The notes beneath the pieces were generated by a model. That model searched no databases. It was not told the origin of the DNA and worked only from the letters and a program-made list of their open reading frames with translations. Below are positions 13,151 to 25,400 of a DNA stretch of 64,000 nt, in pieces. The DNA lies in NCBI GenBank assembly GCA_034440635.1, contig JAOTON010002272.1:914501-978500 (forward strand), written 5' to 3'. A program made the position numbers and the translations under genes. Origin of the DNA: Lepas anatifera (taxonomy: Eukaryota > Arthropoda > Thecostraca > Lepadidae). How positions within the stretch are numbered: position 1 is the first letter of the stretch; each line of letters opens with the position of its first letter.

Positions 13151-13497
13151 GGCGGTAAACTGTCGAAGGCTGCTACACAGGGATAGTCCGGTGACGCAGA
13201 GTCGGTGATGACATCCTAATCAAAGTGCAAGATCCAAATGACTTACCAACATCTGAAGTCAACACTAGGAGCAGTTCCAGAGCTTTGCTTCACCATGGAA
13301 GAAAGCGTTAAAGAAAATACGCGTATTATCATCATTTCGAACGCCACAGCTGACAGGCTGCTCACCCCGTGTTAGTATTCCCTTCCCCATAAAGCAAGAG
13401 CTCCTCAGAACAAAACAGACATGGGCGAATACAAGCTGGCATAGCTCTATGACATTGTGTTCGCAAACAAACAAATCAAACTCACTCCGAAGAAACC

Positions 13498-13734
13498 ATG
13501 CCATTCCAATTACACCAGGCTACGAAACGGAACAAAATGTCATCGAAAGGACTATCTAGAAAAGATGCCAACCAAATGAGCCCGATAATAAGTTCAAGCT
13601 TCAGGTTATCATCACAACCCACAGCTCCGATTATGAAAAACATAATCACCGAAGATAAAGCAAATATTTGTAGCATAGTCAATAAACTTGAATACTTCAG
13701 CTCGGATAATACTTTACTGAATGATTTGCATTAA
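13498..13734 (+). CDS. Possible 78-codon open frame, unknown
   Basis: An ATG at 13498 in a good context (AAACCATGC) opens 78 codons ending at TAA 13732-13734. The product is Ser/Lys/Asn-rich, starting MPFQLHQATKRNK and ending in a helical-looking segment (KLEYFSSDNTLLNDL). Because the region is AT-richer than its surroundings, a frame of this length is less likely by chance than in GC-rich parts. No family is recognised, and it could be a terminal exon or chance. Confidence 0.22.
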   Translation: MPFQLHQATKRNKMSSKGLSRKDANQMSPIISSSFRLSSQPTAPIMKNIITEDKANICSIVNKLEYFSSDNTLLNDLH

Positions 13735-14137
13735 TCTTAATGTGAAGTCATATGAGCACTTAGGCATACATCGAATTGAGAGATGCATAAAATTCCTCAA
13801 CTTAATTTTGGGATTATACCTCATCCTCCAGCCCTGAAAGTCTTTCCACAATATAAATGAAAGCAGTCGAGGTAAAGTGTGTTTGACGTCAATTTTCTTG
13901 AAAAAAATTATCTGAACCTAGGAACAATTTCACCCGATATGTCACTAAATGTCATAGAACATTATATGTCATGTCTACAAATTTATTATTATTAAATCGC
14001 TAAGATGACCAACAATCCCACCTCTGGGAATAGTCTGCCGGCGGGCAGCGCACACCTGAGTTAGCGTTCTCAGCAGCAGCCGGGGCGCGGCCGAGTGGCG
14101 GCGGCCCAGCACGGGAGCGGCGAAAATAATCGGCACG

Positions 14138-14734
14138 TCATCCTCCTGCCTCCGAAAACACATCCGAAAGGCAGTCTCCCGCCGCAGCCGCGGCCTCGTC
14201 CACGATTCCTCCGGCTGTCTCAAAGGCCACACCCTCAGCTGCCACATCGATAAGGGTTTCCTCGTCCGTCACAGTTCCAGTAGACTCAAACGAAACGTTT
14301 TTAAGTGTTTCGTCCGCAAGGTTTCCAGCTGTCTTGTTCTCGAGAATTTCCTCGTACGCAAGGTTTCCAGCTTCCTCGCCGGCGAGGTTTTCCGGTGTCC
14401 CGTCATCCAGGCTTTCAGCTGCTTGACCAGTACGACAACCAGCAGCTTTATCCCCAACCGTTTCTACAGCGCCGTCGCAGAGGCCCATGGTATTATTAGA
14501 TGCATCACATTGGCTCCCGTCCGGTAACAATACATACATATCACAATCAGCGGTCTCTCTACCATCCCTGGAAGCGATTTCAACATCCTCCGGGCTGGAA
14601 ATGGACACGGAGGGCTCGCAGTCAGTGTTTGCCGGCGGCTCAGACAGCTCGCGGATTCTTCTGACAAAGTGGAGGCCAACGGCCAGCGCCAAGCAGGCGA
14701 CCGCCGGCGGCACGGCGGACCACAGCTGCAGCAT
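14138..14734 (-). CDS. Hypothetical 198-residue membrane-anchored acidic protein
   Basis: A minus-strand ATG at 14734 opens 198 codons to a TGA at 14138-14140. Residues about 7-24 are hydrophobic (AVPPAVACLALAVGLHFV) and are followed by basic RRIR, the pattern of an N-terminal signal-anchor. The rest is strongly acidic, rich in Glu, Asp, Ala, Gly and Thr. It contains loose repeats of a motif like AGNLAxE (AGNLAYEE, AGNLADET) across residues 115-180. The frame also stays open about 110 codons further upstream through a minisatellite, so the true start is uncertain. No known family is recognised. It is one of the longest non-repetitive frames in the window, which supports but does not prove coding. 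Confidence 0.4.
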   Translation of the reverse strand: MLQLWSAVPPAVACLALAVGLHFVRRIRELSEPPANTDCEPSVSISSPEDVEIASRDGRETADCDMYVLLPDGSQCDASNNTMGLCDGAVETVGDKAAGCRTGQAAESLDDGTPENLAGEEAGNLAYEEILENKTAGNLADETLKNVSFESTGTVTDEETLIDVAAEGVAFETAGGIVDEAAAAAGDCLSDVFSEAGG

Positions 14735-14744
14735 CGCCGGGACG

Positions 14745-15062
14745 GACTGCACACAGCTGTCCACGGCCGAGGACTGCACACAGCTGTCCACTGGCCGACC
14801 ACTGACTGTCAACAGATGCACACTGACCGACCACTGACTGTCAACAGATGCACACTGGCTTCGGCTGTACGCGCGGTGGGAAGCTCCACTGACTAGCTGT
14901 ACGCGCGGTGGGCAGCTCCACTGACTCTGTACGCGCGGTGGGAAGCTCCACTGACTCTGTACGCACAGTGGGCAGTTCCACTGACAGTAGTTGTGCGCAC
15001 AGTGAAACTCCACTGACTGTAGCTGTGCGCACAGTGAAACTCCACTGACTGTGGCTGTACAC
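14745..15062 (-). repeat. Two adjoining ~31-bp minisatellites
   Basis: From about 14745 to 14855, units like CCACTGACTGTCAACAGATG repeat about three times. From about 14855 to 15062, units like TACGCGCGGTGGGAAGCTCC followed by ACTGACT repeat about six times. Both share the ACTGACT core and may have a common origin. They lie immediately upstream of the minus-strand 198-codon frame. Confidence 0.85.
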
Positions 15063-16634
15063 AGCAAGTTCAGGCGACCACCAAAACGAAGTTAAAAGAA
15101 CCCTAAATCGAGCTCACTCGTCAGAGCAGGTCAGCCTCTGCGAAACGCGCGATATAACACCACTGATCGACCACAAAGGAACCATGTCCTCCGTTCGCGG
15201 GGACCTGGAGCAGTCCGTCACCAGTATACCACTGACTCAGTCGATGGTATCTCCACACCTGAAGCTGGCGCTCACCGGGCCGCGGCCACCTGCACACGTG
15301 TTCTCGACTATTATGGCACTGAACCGACGCACGCGCCGGCCGCGCCGGAGGGCCGATTAGATAGTTCGTCGGTGACGACAGCGTCACGTGACCAGAGCCG
15401 TCAAACGCCACACTGCCAGCCCCGGCGTCCACACCAGCTCCTCCTCTGACGTCGGCGAGACCAGCGCAGCAGACATATCGCCCGGCTAATCTCCAGTGAG
15501 AGCTGATGCGATTAGGCGAGTCAGAGTTCGGACCCGGTCCGAGGGTCCGACCATTATCCCAGATGTATGAACAGTTTCAGTGAGGTATACTTACACACTT
15601 GCCGAGGAAACGGATTTGTTGACTGATGTATCTAGGAGCTTGGCTTCAGGACTAGCGGTTACATAAGTTGATAAGGTGTTTCCGGCTGCCAGTACGTAAA
15701 TAGTACGTACCGAAACTACTCATATATCCAAGGTACTCATATATGTCCCTGCTCAACTTTGGTTGGTCAAGGACAAAATGACGTCAGCAGGTGTTGGGGT
15801 CTGTTGTTACTCCAGCGGTGATCGCATGAGCTAATCGTATTGATCCCATGCAGTGACAGCGGATCCAAATTTATTTTTTTAACCCATTTCTTTCCATTCA
15901 ACGCCATATTATAAGTGCTAAAATTTCGGATTTAAGAGGGGCAGTGTGCCCCGGTACCTCCCAGTTTCGGCACCAGTGATCCGATGGAGTTCCTCAGTGG
16001 GGGGAATTGGCACACAGCACTGTGGCAAATTTACGGCACTTGAAAAGGCTGACGAAATAAGACTTGCACTGACGAATGACATTCGTGGACTTGCAGCATC
16101 GCACGCTTTCGGGGGGGTGGGTGGGCGAGCACCGCTTTGAAGCTGAAGTGCACAACTCGACGTTGAAAGCACCCCTGCCATTTGCTCTTGGCTTTCACTT
16201 TGATCTAACATAGTTTCACTAAATATCATTCAATTTTCCAGGGCATGATGCTGCCCTGTAAGAGTTCAAAACAATGGCTACTTATCATCAGACATGGATG
16301 TAAAACACCAAATGTCACCCGACTTCTGGTTAATGATCTACTCTTCGTCATGTCGATGTTGGCTTCGGCGGCAAATGTCTGTTACGACTCTGAATCCAGT
16401 TGACCTCAGACCTCAGACCGCCACTCAGACTCACCAGTCGGGGTACGGTCAACGCCGTGAGACAAATCCAACTGGTTTGGTCCCTCGTTTTAAAAACATA
16501 AGTCGATCGATATTCAGAGAAAATGCGGATACATCAATTTGTGCAATACTAATTGAAGAAGCTGAAAGTCTCACCCAGCGCTCAAAACTACAAACACAAA
16601 CGCATTTAAAACAAATTATCAATATCATTCCACA
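15063..16634. other. Unannotated stretch
   Basis: No supportable gene. A plus-strand frame at 15946-16140 reads like a helical protein segment (TALEKADEIRLALTNDIRG) but has no ATG and no confirmed splice sites. A plus-strand ATG frame from 16294 runs into the MITE at 16635 and is therefore doubtful. Confidence 0.3.
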
Positions 16635-16817
16635 CAAGGACGCCGCCACGGAATTTTCACAGGGGGGACGGACCCGGGCTGGTGCTGACCGGGCGGAGGC
16701 GAATTTTGAGTATATTCGGTACCTGACAGCATTAATGACACTGGAACCCAAAATTTTGGGGGACGTCCCCCTGGTTGGCTAACAGGGGGACGCGTCCCCC
16801 CCGCTTTGGCGCCCATG
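16635..16817 (+). mobile_element. hAT-like MITE, copy 1
   Basis: A 183-bp element flanked by a perfect 8-bp duplication ATTCCACA (16627-16634 and 16818-16825). Its ends are CAAGGACGCC and the reverse complement of GGCGCCCATG. It is about 85-90% identical by eye to the copy at 20115-20303, including the subterminal GGGGGACGTCCCCCTGGTTG block. An 8-bp duplication with short inverted ends of this kind is typical of the hAT superfamily. It carries no transposase, so it is non-autonomous. Confidence 0.93.
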
Positions 16818-18339
16818 ATTCCACATAACTGGCATCTGAGCATGCTAGTAAAGCCTATGAAACACGTACACCGCATATTTCAGTAGCATCCAGTATAACA
16901 ACAAAGTGATTTCCAGATAACAAGACAAGCCTCCATTGTTCCCGTTCTAGCGCGAGGAGCAGCGCGTTACCCCACAGCATGTGCCAACATCCTCACCCGC
17001 TCTCAAAGCCAGTCCCGATGAGAGAACAGACGACAAACTGCGCTCTAGCCGGCCGGAGGAATACACTCATTCATTATGGAGCCTCATTCATCATCAAAAG
17101 CCTGGAGAAGAGCCGCGGGGATTTTAGGCATAATGTAGCACACACCACGTTATCTAGCTGAGCGCTCAGCGGAATCAAGGACGAACTGGTGAAAGCCACA
17201 CTGAACACTTGGCTGGTGGTGAATGTCTCATATGCAGGCTGGTGTCATTTTTCGTTGTGTGGATACTCCTCTCTAATAACCAAATATAGTATTCATAAAA
17301 GGCGATGCAATTAATGTATTTCCAACTACAATGCACCCCAGGATTTCTTGGTTCGTACAAGATGAAACCATCCTCGATATAGGACGAGAACAAGTCCTGG
17401 GGATAATTGATAGGGTAGATATGGTCCTCATTCACAGTAATTAAAATATACCAAAAACACACCCCAATATGGCACATCCCGGTCATAATCGATGCATTTT
17501 TCGTAAAATTTCACAGTTATCTAATTTTTTTGCAAATTATAGACATTTAACGATATTTCTTTGGGATTTCGTATCAAATTTTGCTGACGTCGGGACCGGA
17601 CACGGATACTTATCCGCAGCCTAAAGTGGAGACAGTGCCGTGGTAGCAAGTGTACCCGTTGTGGAGACAGAGTCCGTGGTAAATTTATCTACTTTGACAT
17701 AGTTCTACCCGTTGTCACAAGTCTTTCGCCCAGATAAGCGTGCACAAAAGGCGTATATTAGTTCAGCAGTGATTGCACAACCCATCTCCATCTCATTACC
17801 GTCTCCCACACACCCAGAACAAAAAGTGTGTCACAATGCCGCAGCATGACGTTTTTGTATACAGAGCATGGCGACCCGGGGCTGCTTCAGACGCGGCATC
17901 TGCTGCGATTACCGGCTGGCGGCTGGTCTCAAGCGGGGGCAGTGGCCCCTCCCTCCCTGGTGGCAGCACGAGAAGGACTCGGCCCGGAGCGGTGTCCAAT
18001 CTGAAGGCTACTGAGCACATAGAAGAGAGCGCTGCGTCCTCCGCAGCGCCGGAGAGCCACAGAAACCAGCGTCACGCAATGACGGATAAACAAAAGAGAG
18101 AGCCGCAATCACGGCCGCATACGCTTATCTGACGGCCGATAAAAGCGGCCAGGTACCGACCCTGGCCCATCTCGGATCTCAGAATCTCGGTAGATGAGCG
18201 CTCTCTCACACGCCCCGACGATCGATTAGTGCCCCACATGTTTCTCTGTGATATTTCCGTGAAGGCCTGGTGTCTGGGTGCGTACAGAATGGACAGAAAG
18301 CGTGTCTGCCGCAGAGGGCACGGACCGAAGTAGGGGCGG
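16818..18339. other. Unannotated stretch
   Basis: Nothing recognisable except a short imperfect duplication near 17622-17712, in which blocks beginning GTGGAGACAG occur twice and CTACCCGTTGT-like ends recur. Frames of about 100-120 codons overlap on both strands at 17773-18132. Confidence 0.3.
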
Positions 18340-19640
18340 GGGTTGGCTTCTATGTCCGGTTACATAAAGGTCAGGGGTTATGTCTCTGCACCAGTAATAC
18401 AGAGGCGGGAGTTGGTTTCTATGTCCAGTTACATAAAGGTCAGGGGATACGCCTCTGCACCAGTTACACACAGGCGGGACCAAGTTACATAATGGTTAGG
18501 GGATATGTCTCTGCACCAGTTACACAGAGGCGGGAGTTGGCTTCTATGTCCGGTTACATAAAGGTCAGGGGTTATGTCTCTGCACCAGTTACACAGAGGC
18601 GGGACCAAGTTACATAAAGGTCAGGGGATATGTCTCTGCACCAGTTACACAGAGGCGGGACCAAGTTACATAAAGGTCAGGGATATGTCTCTGCACCAGT
18701 TACACAGAGGCGGGACCAAGTTACATAAAGGTCAGGGATATGTCTCTGCACCAGTTACACAGAGGCGGGAGTTGGCTTCTATGTCCGGTTACATAAAGGT
18801 CAGGGGTTATGTCTCTGCACCAGTTACACAGAGGCGGGACCAAGTTACATAATGGTCAGGGGATATGTCTCTGCACCAGTTACACAGAGGCGGTAGTTGG
18901 CTTCTATGTCCGGTTACATAAAGGTCAGGGATATGTCTCTGCACCAGTTACACAGAGGCGGGACCAAGTTACATAAAGGTCAGGGGTTATGTCTCTGCAC
19001 CAGTTACACAGAGGCGGGACCAAGTTACATAAAGGTCAGGGGATATGTTCTGCACCAGTTACACAGAGGCGGGAGTTGGCTTCTATGTCCGGTTACATAA
19101 AGGTCAGGGGTTATGTCTCTGCACCAGTTACACAGAGGCGGGACCAAGTTACATAAAGGTCAGGGGATATGTCTCTGCACCAGTTACACAGACGCGGGAC
19201 CAAGTTACATAAAGGTCAGGGATATGTCTCTGCACCAGTTACACAGAGGCGGGAGTTGGCTTCTATGTCCGGTTACATAAAGGTCAGGGTTATGTCTCTG
19301 CACCAGTTACACAGAGGCGGGACCAAGTTACATAAAGGTCAGGGGATATGTCTCTGCACCAGTTACACAGAGGCGGGCGTTGGCTTCTATGTCCAGTTAC
19401 ATAAAGGTCAGGGGTTATGTCTCTGCACCAGTTACACAGAGGTGGGACCAAGTTACATAAAGGTCAGGGATATGTCTCTGCACCAGTTACACAGAGGCGG
19501 GAGTTGGCTTCTATGTCCGGTTACATAAAGGTCAGGGTTATGTCTCTGCACCAGTTACACAGAGGCGGGAGTTGGCTTCTAGGGCAGTTACATAAAGGTG
19601 GGAGTGAGGCCTCTGCACCAGTTACACAGGGGAGGGAGTT
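18340..19640 (+). repeat. Two-unit minisatellite (long ~68 bp and short ~54 bp units)
   Basis: About 21 units share the core TGTCTCTGCACCAGTTACAC. Long units continue GGGAGTTGGCTTCTATGTCC before GGTTACATAAAGGTCAGG, whereas short units have GGGACCAAGTTACATAAAGG. By eye the order is L L S L S S S L S L S S L S S L S L S L L. Degenerate units continue to about 19740. The plus frames are open for up to ~120 codons only because the units lack stops. Confidence 0.93.
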
Positions 19641-20001
19641 GACCTATGCCCAGTTAGATAAAGGTCAGGAGCGATGCCTGTGCGCCAGTTTACAGAGGCG
19701 GCGGGTTGTGCCCTTCCGGCCGTTACAGAGGCGGCGGCTGCATTCACAGCCGGGTTGTTTACTGCGGCGCCGACGCGCGGTCTCGCACACAAACACCGGC
19801 CGGTGATGGCCGCACCGCAGACTGTTCAGAGCCTGCCGACGGACGCGGCAACAGGCCTGCCTCAGAAGCCGCCGACGGACACGGCACCCACACCTCCACC
19901 GCCGCGGCGCAGGCAGCGCGCCTCACGTGTGAGCACGGTACAGCACCGGGCAGCGCGTTTCCGCTTGGCCGAATCGATGAGGAGGATATAGGGGAACTCA
20001 G

Positions 20002-21014
20002 TGCAAGAGTACGCACTTAACTTTCTAAAGGCTTTCACTTTTCTCCTATAAGTCTAACAGCAAAAATTTGTATGCAGTTGTTTAGCCTGAAGAATTGTCT
20101 ATATATGGTCCATGCAGGGGCGCCGCCACGGAATTTTCGCAGGGGGACGGACCCGGGCTGGTACTGACCGTGGGAGGCGAATTTTGAGTATATTCGGTAC
20201 TTGACAGCATTAATGACCATTGACCCAAAAATTTGGGGGACGTCCCCCTGGTTGGCCAGCAGGGGGGGACGCGTCCCCCGTCCCCCCGCTTTCGGCGCCC
20301 ATGGGTCCATGTTTCAACTCGATGTCTCTGAAAGGAACTCGCCACGAGCCCATCAAAAATAAAAAGTCACGTGCGTACTCTTGCCGGAGTGGGTCGGTAA
20401 GAGTACGCAAGAGAGGCGGCTGGATTACGCATTGATGCCCCGCTGTGCTGTGGTGCGTGCATAGGCCATGTCATGAAGTTTTGTTGTCGCCAAATAGGCA
20501 ATTGTATGATTTTATATCGTTCTGAATACACAAGAACTATGTTGCAACGTTTGGTTTTCCAAATATGAATTGCGGACTCTGTCCCGAGCGAAAATTAAAT
20601 TTTCCTAACTCTTAAGCATGCGCACTCTTACCCAATGGTCTACTGCGTACTCTTGCCGGACATGCTCCCTTGGGAAGAAAGTCTTCATAAACATGTTGGC
20701 AGGCGTTTTAGCGTGAGCTCCAGTCTTGGAGCACACTCCTAGCTCAGCTTTCTTACTGAGGACAGAAGTAATACAATAGTTTTGATAACAGAAGCATGGT
20801 CTACAAGTTTACTCAGTTAAGAAATATTACTTCAAGGGTTCCCAGAAAATTATTTTGCTCTGTACTACCGCGGGAAGAACAGGAGCACGTTGAATTTTGG
20901 TGTGCAGCCAAGGCACTGACCTTGCTTTTTTATACCAGGGTATCCATCATATCAGTGGTTGCTAAGTAACCAAAACAGCTGCTGCGTACTCTTATCTCCT
21001 ACGTACTCTTACCC
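20002..21014. repeat. Cluster of a dispersed TGCGTACTCTTRCC motif
   Basis: The motif or its complement occurs at 20002-20015, 20371-20385, 20396-20409, 20620-20633, 20644-20659, 20983-20996 and 21000-21014. The pair at 20371-20409 forms an inverted repeat able to fold as a hairpin. The hAT-like MITE at 20115-20303 lies between the first two. Outer copies face inward and outward like subterminal repeats of a DNA transposon, but no clear element ends were found. Confidence 0.7.
20115..20303 (+). mobile_element. hAT-like MITE, copy 2
   Basis: A 189-bp element flanked by a perfect 8-bp duplication GGTCCATG (20107-20114 and 20304-20311). The inverted ends are CAGGGGCGCC and the complement of GGCGCCCATG, matching at 9 of 10 positions. 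The body matches the copy at 16635-16817, with both sharing GAGGCGAATTTTGAGTATAT and TTGACAGCATTAATGA-type blocks. It has no coding capacity. Confidence 0.95.
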
Positions 21015-22051
21015 GCCCTTACCCTACATAATGTATCAAACTAGGAAGCGACGTCAATGCCTTCGAGCACCAACCAGAGTCCTTGGAGTTCACCACGCGC
21101 ATTCAATTTTCATTTCTTATTCACTCGGTTAAATGAGCTGTAACGGGGTGTCCAAAGCCTGTCGTTGAAGCGAAAGAAAACAACGACAAAGCTCGGCAGG
21201 TTTATATCCCAACCTATTAACCAGCCGAAATTCGAGGATGTTTTTCGATGGATTTTTCTCTCGTTGGTGGTCTTGAATGAATAAATAAACAAATAAATAC
21301 AACTTTGGGTAAACATAAGGTTAAGCCTACCAATGAAAACCCACGTGTTATAAAGACTGCTGGTGTAGCGGCAAAAGTGGCATGTACTGATGTCGAGGAG
21401 AGGCTGCAATCATCTCTTTCTTAGATAATTCCGCGTCAGCACCCCCAGTCTGGGCGTCATCCCCTCCCCCAGGCGAAGTGCACCGCCTCTGGGGAGAGGG
21501 GGGCTCGGCACGTCCCTCGGTCTCTACTCGCGAACGTCGCACGAAAAAAACGACACTATCAATGTGCCGGCAGTTGCAAGATGATCCAGCTAAAAAGCAC
21601 ATGCATGGCTTGCTTACGTCACTCTGCTCATGAATGTTCGCCGTGAACCCACATCAGTCACAATCTATTCTCAATTCTTAAGACTGAAACATCAACTTTT
21701 TGTGTGATGGGGATCGTCTTCACTTTACAAATGTATTTTTCTGTATCTAGTTAGGCCACTATTTTCTCATTGAGCAGTTATACTCATTTATAGTCGCCAC
21801 TGCCGAAAGCAAATTTATCACGTAGGTTTTAAAGAGATCTAAGCAAGAAACATTTCTCCACGGAGTGGGTCTGAGCATGAACTTATGTTCCCGAGTTTAA
21901 CCTCTACCACGTGACCATCCGGGTAGAAGGTCGGTAGGCGGTGTGTAACTTTCCCTCCGCGAACTATAAATTCTGAGTCAAATACAATTCCCATCAAGTG
22001 GTTTCTCGGCATGCTTTATCATATAACTATCTCAATGCAAATCCCAATACG

Positions 22052-22072
22052 AAGGCACCACATTCCCTTTAA
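22052..22072 (-). mobile_element. Solo terminus of a TTAA-flanked MITE
   Basis: AAGGCACCACATTCCCTTTAA here matches, as a right-hand end, the terminus of the element at 45056-45505 (CCACATTCCCTTTAA). No matching left end was found upstream, so this is a relic or chance match. Confidence 0.5.
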
Positions 22073-22357
22073 CCCCAAGTCTCTGAATTATTACAGCTTG
22101 CAAATCCAGGACGGATATTTGCATACAGGCCCCGGCCCTCGAAAAAAATTTGCCATACCGTACGTGTAGAGGCAATTCTTATTTCCGCCAGTAAAACTCG
22201 CCGCAATAACATGCATTTTGGGCGTCATCGTATCGCAGCTATTTTAATATTTTGCTGTAAAATAAGGCCTCAGTTCTACAGCACATTTCATTTGGAGCTT
22301 CCTGCTACATAGCTCTGGTCTCTTAACACGCGCCCCAATGGGAACCCTGACATGACT

Positions 22358-22404
22358 CGCCCCGCTGGGGGAGGCGTATTTCTCCCCCTCCTCCCAGCGG
22401 GGCG
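22358..22404. other. GC-rich hairpin
   Basis: CGCCCCGCTGGG (22358-22369) and its exact complement (22393-22404) form a 12-bp stem around a 23-base loop. No U-run follows, and its function is unknown. Confidence 0.7.
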
Positions 22405-25400
22405 CGTGTTCAGGCAGCATATGATGATGTTGGTGATGATGTGAGCGTGTTGCGGCACTGCGGTCGCAGCAGACCATCGGTGTGAGCGGCTGCAGGCCCT
22501 ACAGCCGGGAATGCAGCAGTCGCCAGGGCAGAGGCGTGGTGGGTCACCGCACGAAGCCCACCAGTTTGCACAGTCCGAGTACACCGGAGCCACAGAGCCG
22601 CGGCACTCGCAAACAGCGCTGAACTATCGAACGCCTCTCACCCCGTCCGAGCATCTCCAGCGAGACGCCCGCTCGGCACAACTGCTGGGACGCTGGAAAC
22701 GCCCTTGGAACACAAGGTCGTGCCAGTTACGCATGACTATGGTATCCAGAACGCAGCTTTTCGTCGGGGGTTTCGTTTCTCCATTGCGAAAGGCCCTTAT
22801 GTGACAGCGGTCGCCACCTCTGCAGATGGAGCTGAGAGAGAGCGCAGCCTCGCACAGGAGCGGGCCAGAGATTACCTCATACCTTAGCATTTTCCCTGCC
22901 CCTATTTACGGAGGCAGACAGCGCGTGACACAAACATCGTGTCCAGAAGCTTCCTCAACAAATCCGGCTCAACGTGCATCCAGACCGAATGCAAAAAATC
23001 CACGAACCATCGTGGAGTTACCTGAAAAGTTGCCGCAAACTGGATTTTTTTGCAGAATCCTGAACCAATTTTCGGAGATATTTATACCATTATTATACCA
23101 CCCTCTGCAATAAATATCCGATATCTGGTCAAGTCACTGTACTTTTGGGCTGGCATTCTGCGCTCACATTTCCACCATGACATTCGTCCCCCTCCCGACA
23201 TATCCGCGGAGCTATCGAATCTACAGGGACACCCACTGCGGCGCAGTTGACTGCCGCCTGCTATTAAATTGCGGCCAAGGCGGCGGCAAGACATTTCCTG
23301 GCGCCTCCCCAGTCGCCGGCCTTTTGTCCACACACGGCGCGGGGGCACGCCGGGACAATAGAGGACGTGCTCCTCCCCCTCCCTTGAGAGGGGACGGCAC
23401 CGTTGGCGGGGACGGCCGTGACCTCCCCGACCCCCTGGTGGGGGTACCTTCTGGCTCATCAGCATGACCGGCGACGACACCACGTTCAGCCAGCGCGGTA
23501 TCTACGGGAGCCCTGCCACTCAAAAACTACAGGCCGTCCACAGATGCGGACGGAACCAAAGCCACCCGCTCAAGGGGATCCAGGGCGTCCACAGCTGAGC
23601 CTCCAATGCAAACATAAATCCCCCACGGACGGTGCCAGACCAGGATGTGGCAGGAGCATCTGTGTCCGGGCGAGGAGGAATATTGTATACATTACAAATA
23701 ATGTCAGGCTGAACTCTCGCCAGAAGGCACACACACCAGGGCTTGCCATCGCTGCTCCTAATGCAGCGCATGCAATGAGGTCATCGCGTGCACTAACAAC
23801 CACATAATCCAAGGATCCACAGCTCAGTAGGACAGCATGATTCCAGCGACCTATTTAGAGGCGACCACCCCTCTCTGGCACCAATAGCTGCCGTTCCCGC
23901 CGGCGCGCCCAGAAACCTCATTCTCCATACCCATAATCATATATCGGGTTTGAGGGCGTACCCACAGCCTTGGTAATGTGGCACCCATAACACTAAATAA
24001 ACCATCTCCGTAGGTGTATAAACGAGTCGAGTGGAGAACAAAAACGTGGCCATGTCTGAAAAGGTACTACACATGGTGCATGGAACAATGTCGGAAGCAA
24101 GCATTTACTATTTCACGTCACATGTCCTAGGTCGGTGAGTAAATTACATTACACCGATATTTGTCTTTAAAACAACAAAACACTGTAACAATATGATGAG
24201 AGCCCTTCAACTGGAAATTGTGCTAAAAGATATTCTAAAGACGGCGTTCGCCACAGATGTCGCATTCTTTCAACCTCGTAGCCCGGGTAATCCACGAGAA
24301 CATGCTTCACACTAAGCGGGTCGCCAAATGGTGATCACCCGGGCGGCTCGCCTCTGACGAAAATGGTAAGGTGAATGGCGTGCGTGCGGCCAATCCGCAG
24401 CTGAGGAAGGATGACCTCATCTCATTTAGACTACTCATTTGTCACTTCCCTACCTTGGGTTTAAAACCTCTAAGCTATGTTCCTCTGGGGCACTCGTCCT
24501 ATCTCTGTTGCCATTACATGCTTCTTAACTAAAGAGTACAGGTACACAAATGAAAGACGAAGGCAAGGTCTGCAGCGCGTTCTCCCTCAGTCCCCGCAGC
24601 TCTTCCTGTCTAATCATCACCAATGATGCCGCAATGAATTGGAACCCAACACAAAATGTCGACGGGTTTTTATTTTCCCTGAGGCTGTGCAATTTCTGCC
24701 TTACGAGGGTCAACAGATAAGATGATGGTGCATTATAAAAACAAATACACCAATGTCTTCAAAGTGAATCGGTAAAAAATCGATAGCTTCCTCGCCCTTA
24801 ACTAGGCCACCTGGGCCAATCAACAAAAGATCGCGTACAGTTCTGAAGTTAAACAGATTCTTCGTGCGGCAGACTAAAACAACACTTTTCAATACTGTCA
24901 CCAACACCACGTACTAACGTCACTTTTCGATACGTCCCTATAGAAACGAAGGTGATTTGCTTAACGAACCAGGGCAGAAATCCATAAATAACTGCCGGGT
25001 CACCTCAGGGGACAAATGTTTACACATTTTTAATAAGTCATTGTTTGTGTTAACTGCCGACGTGGTTCAAAAACAAATCTGACCCATACCCCTCACTACA
25101 CTCATGGTCGTCTTCAATCATTTCTTGATTCCATCGCTTTACCAGGGCACATACATCTGCAACAATTGGCACAACCCCCTCCCCCCATAGCCCACCCCAA
25201 GGCCAATTTTTTTAATAAAACGCCACGAATCCATGCGTTAGAAGTCCACCCTTGTGTTATTTTCACTTAACACCCAAGCTCCCTGAGAACTCCGTTCAGC
25301 GCCACTATCTCGTATGTACGTCGATTATATTTTAATGTTGGCCCATACCAGCCGGTAAACGTGCCACAGGAGCAGCTGTTTGAAGGACATGCAGCCGAGG

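Noticed and set aside
13293..13373. 26-codon frame with a strong start context (CACCATGG)
   Set aside because: Too short and without any supporting domain, conservation or splice evidence.
18340..19640. CRISPR array
   Set aside because: Units are directly abutting tandem repeats with no unique spacers, and the DNA is eukaryotic in character.
24283..24351. CCCGGGT...ACCCGGG inverted repeat resembling the palindrome at 54602
   Set aside because: The arms are only about 8 bp with a wide gap, and the similarity to 54602 is limited to a common GC-rich word.
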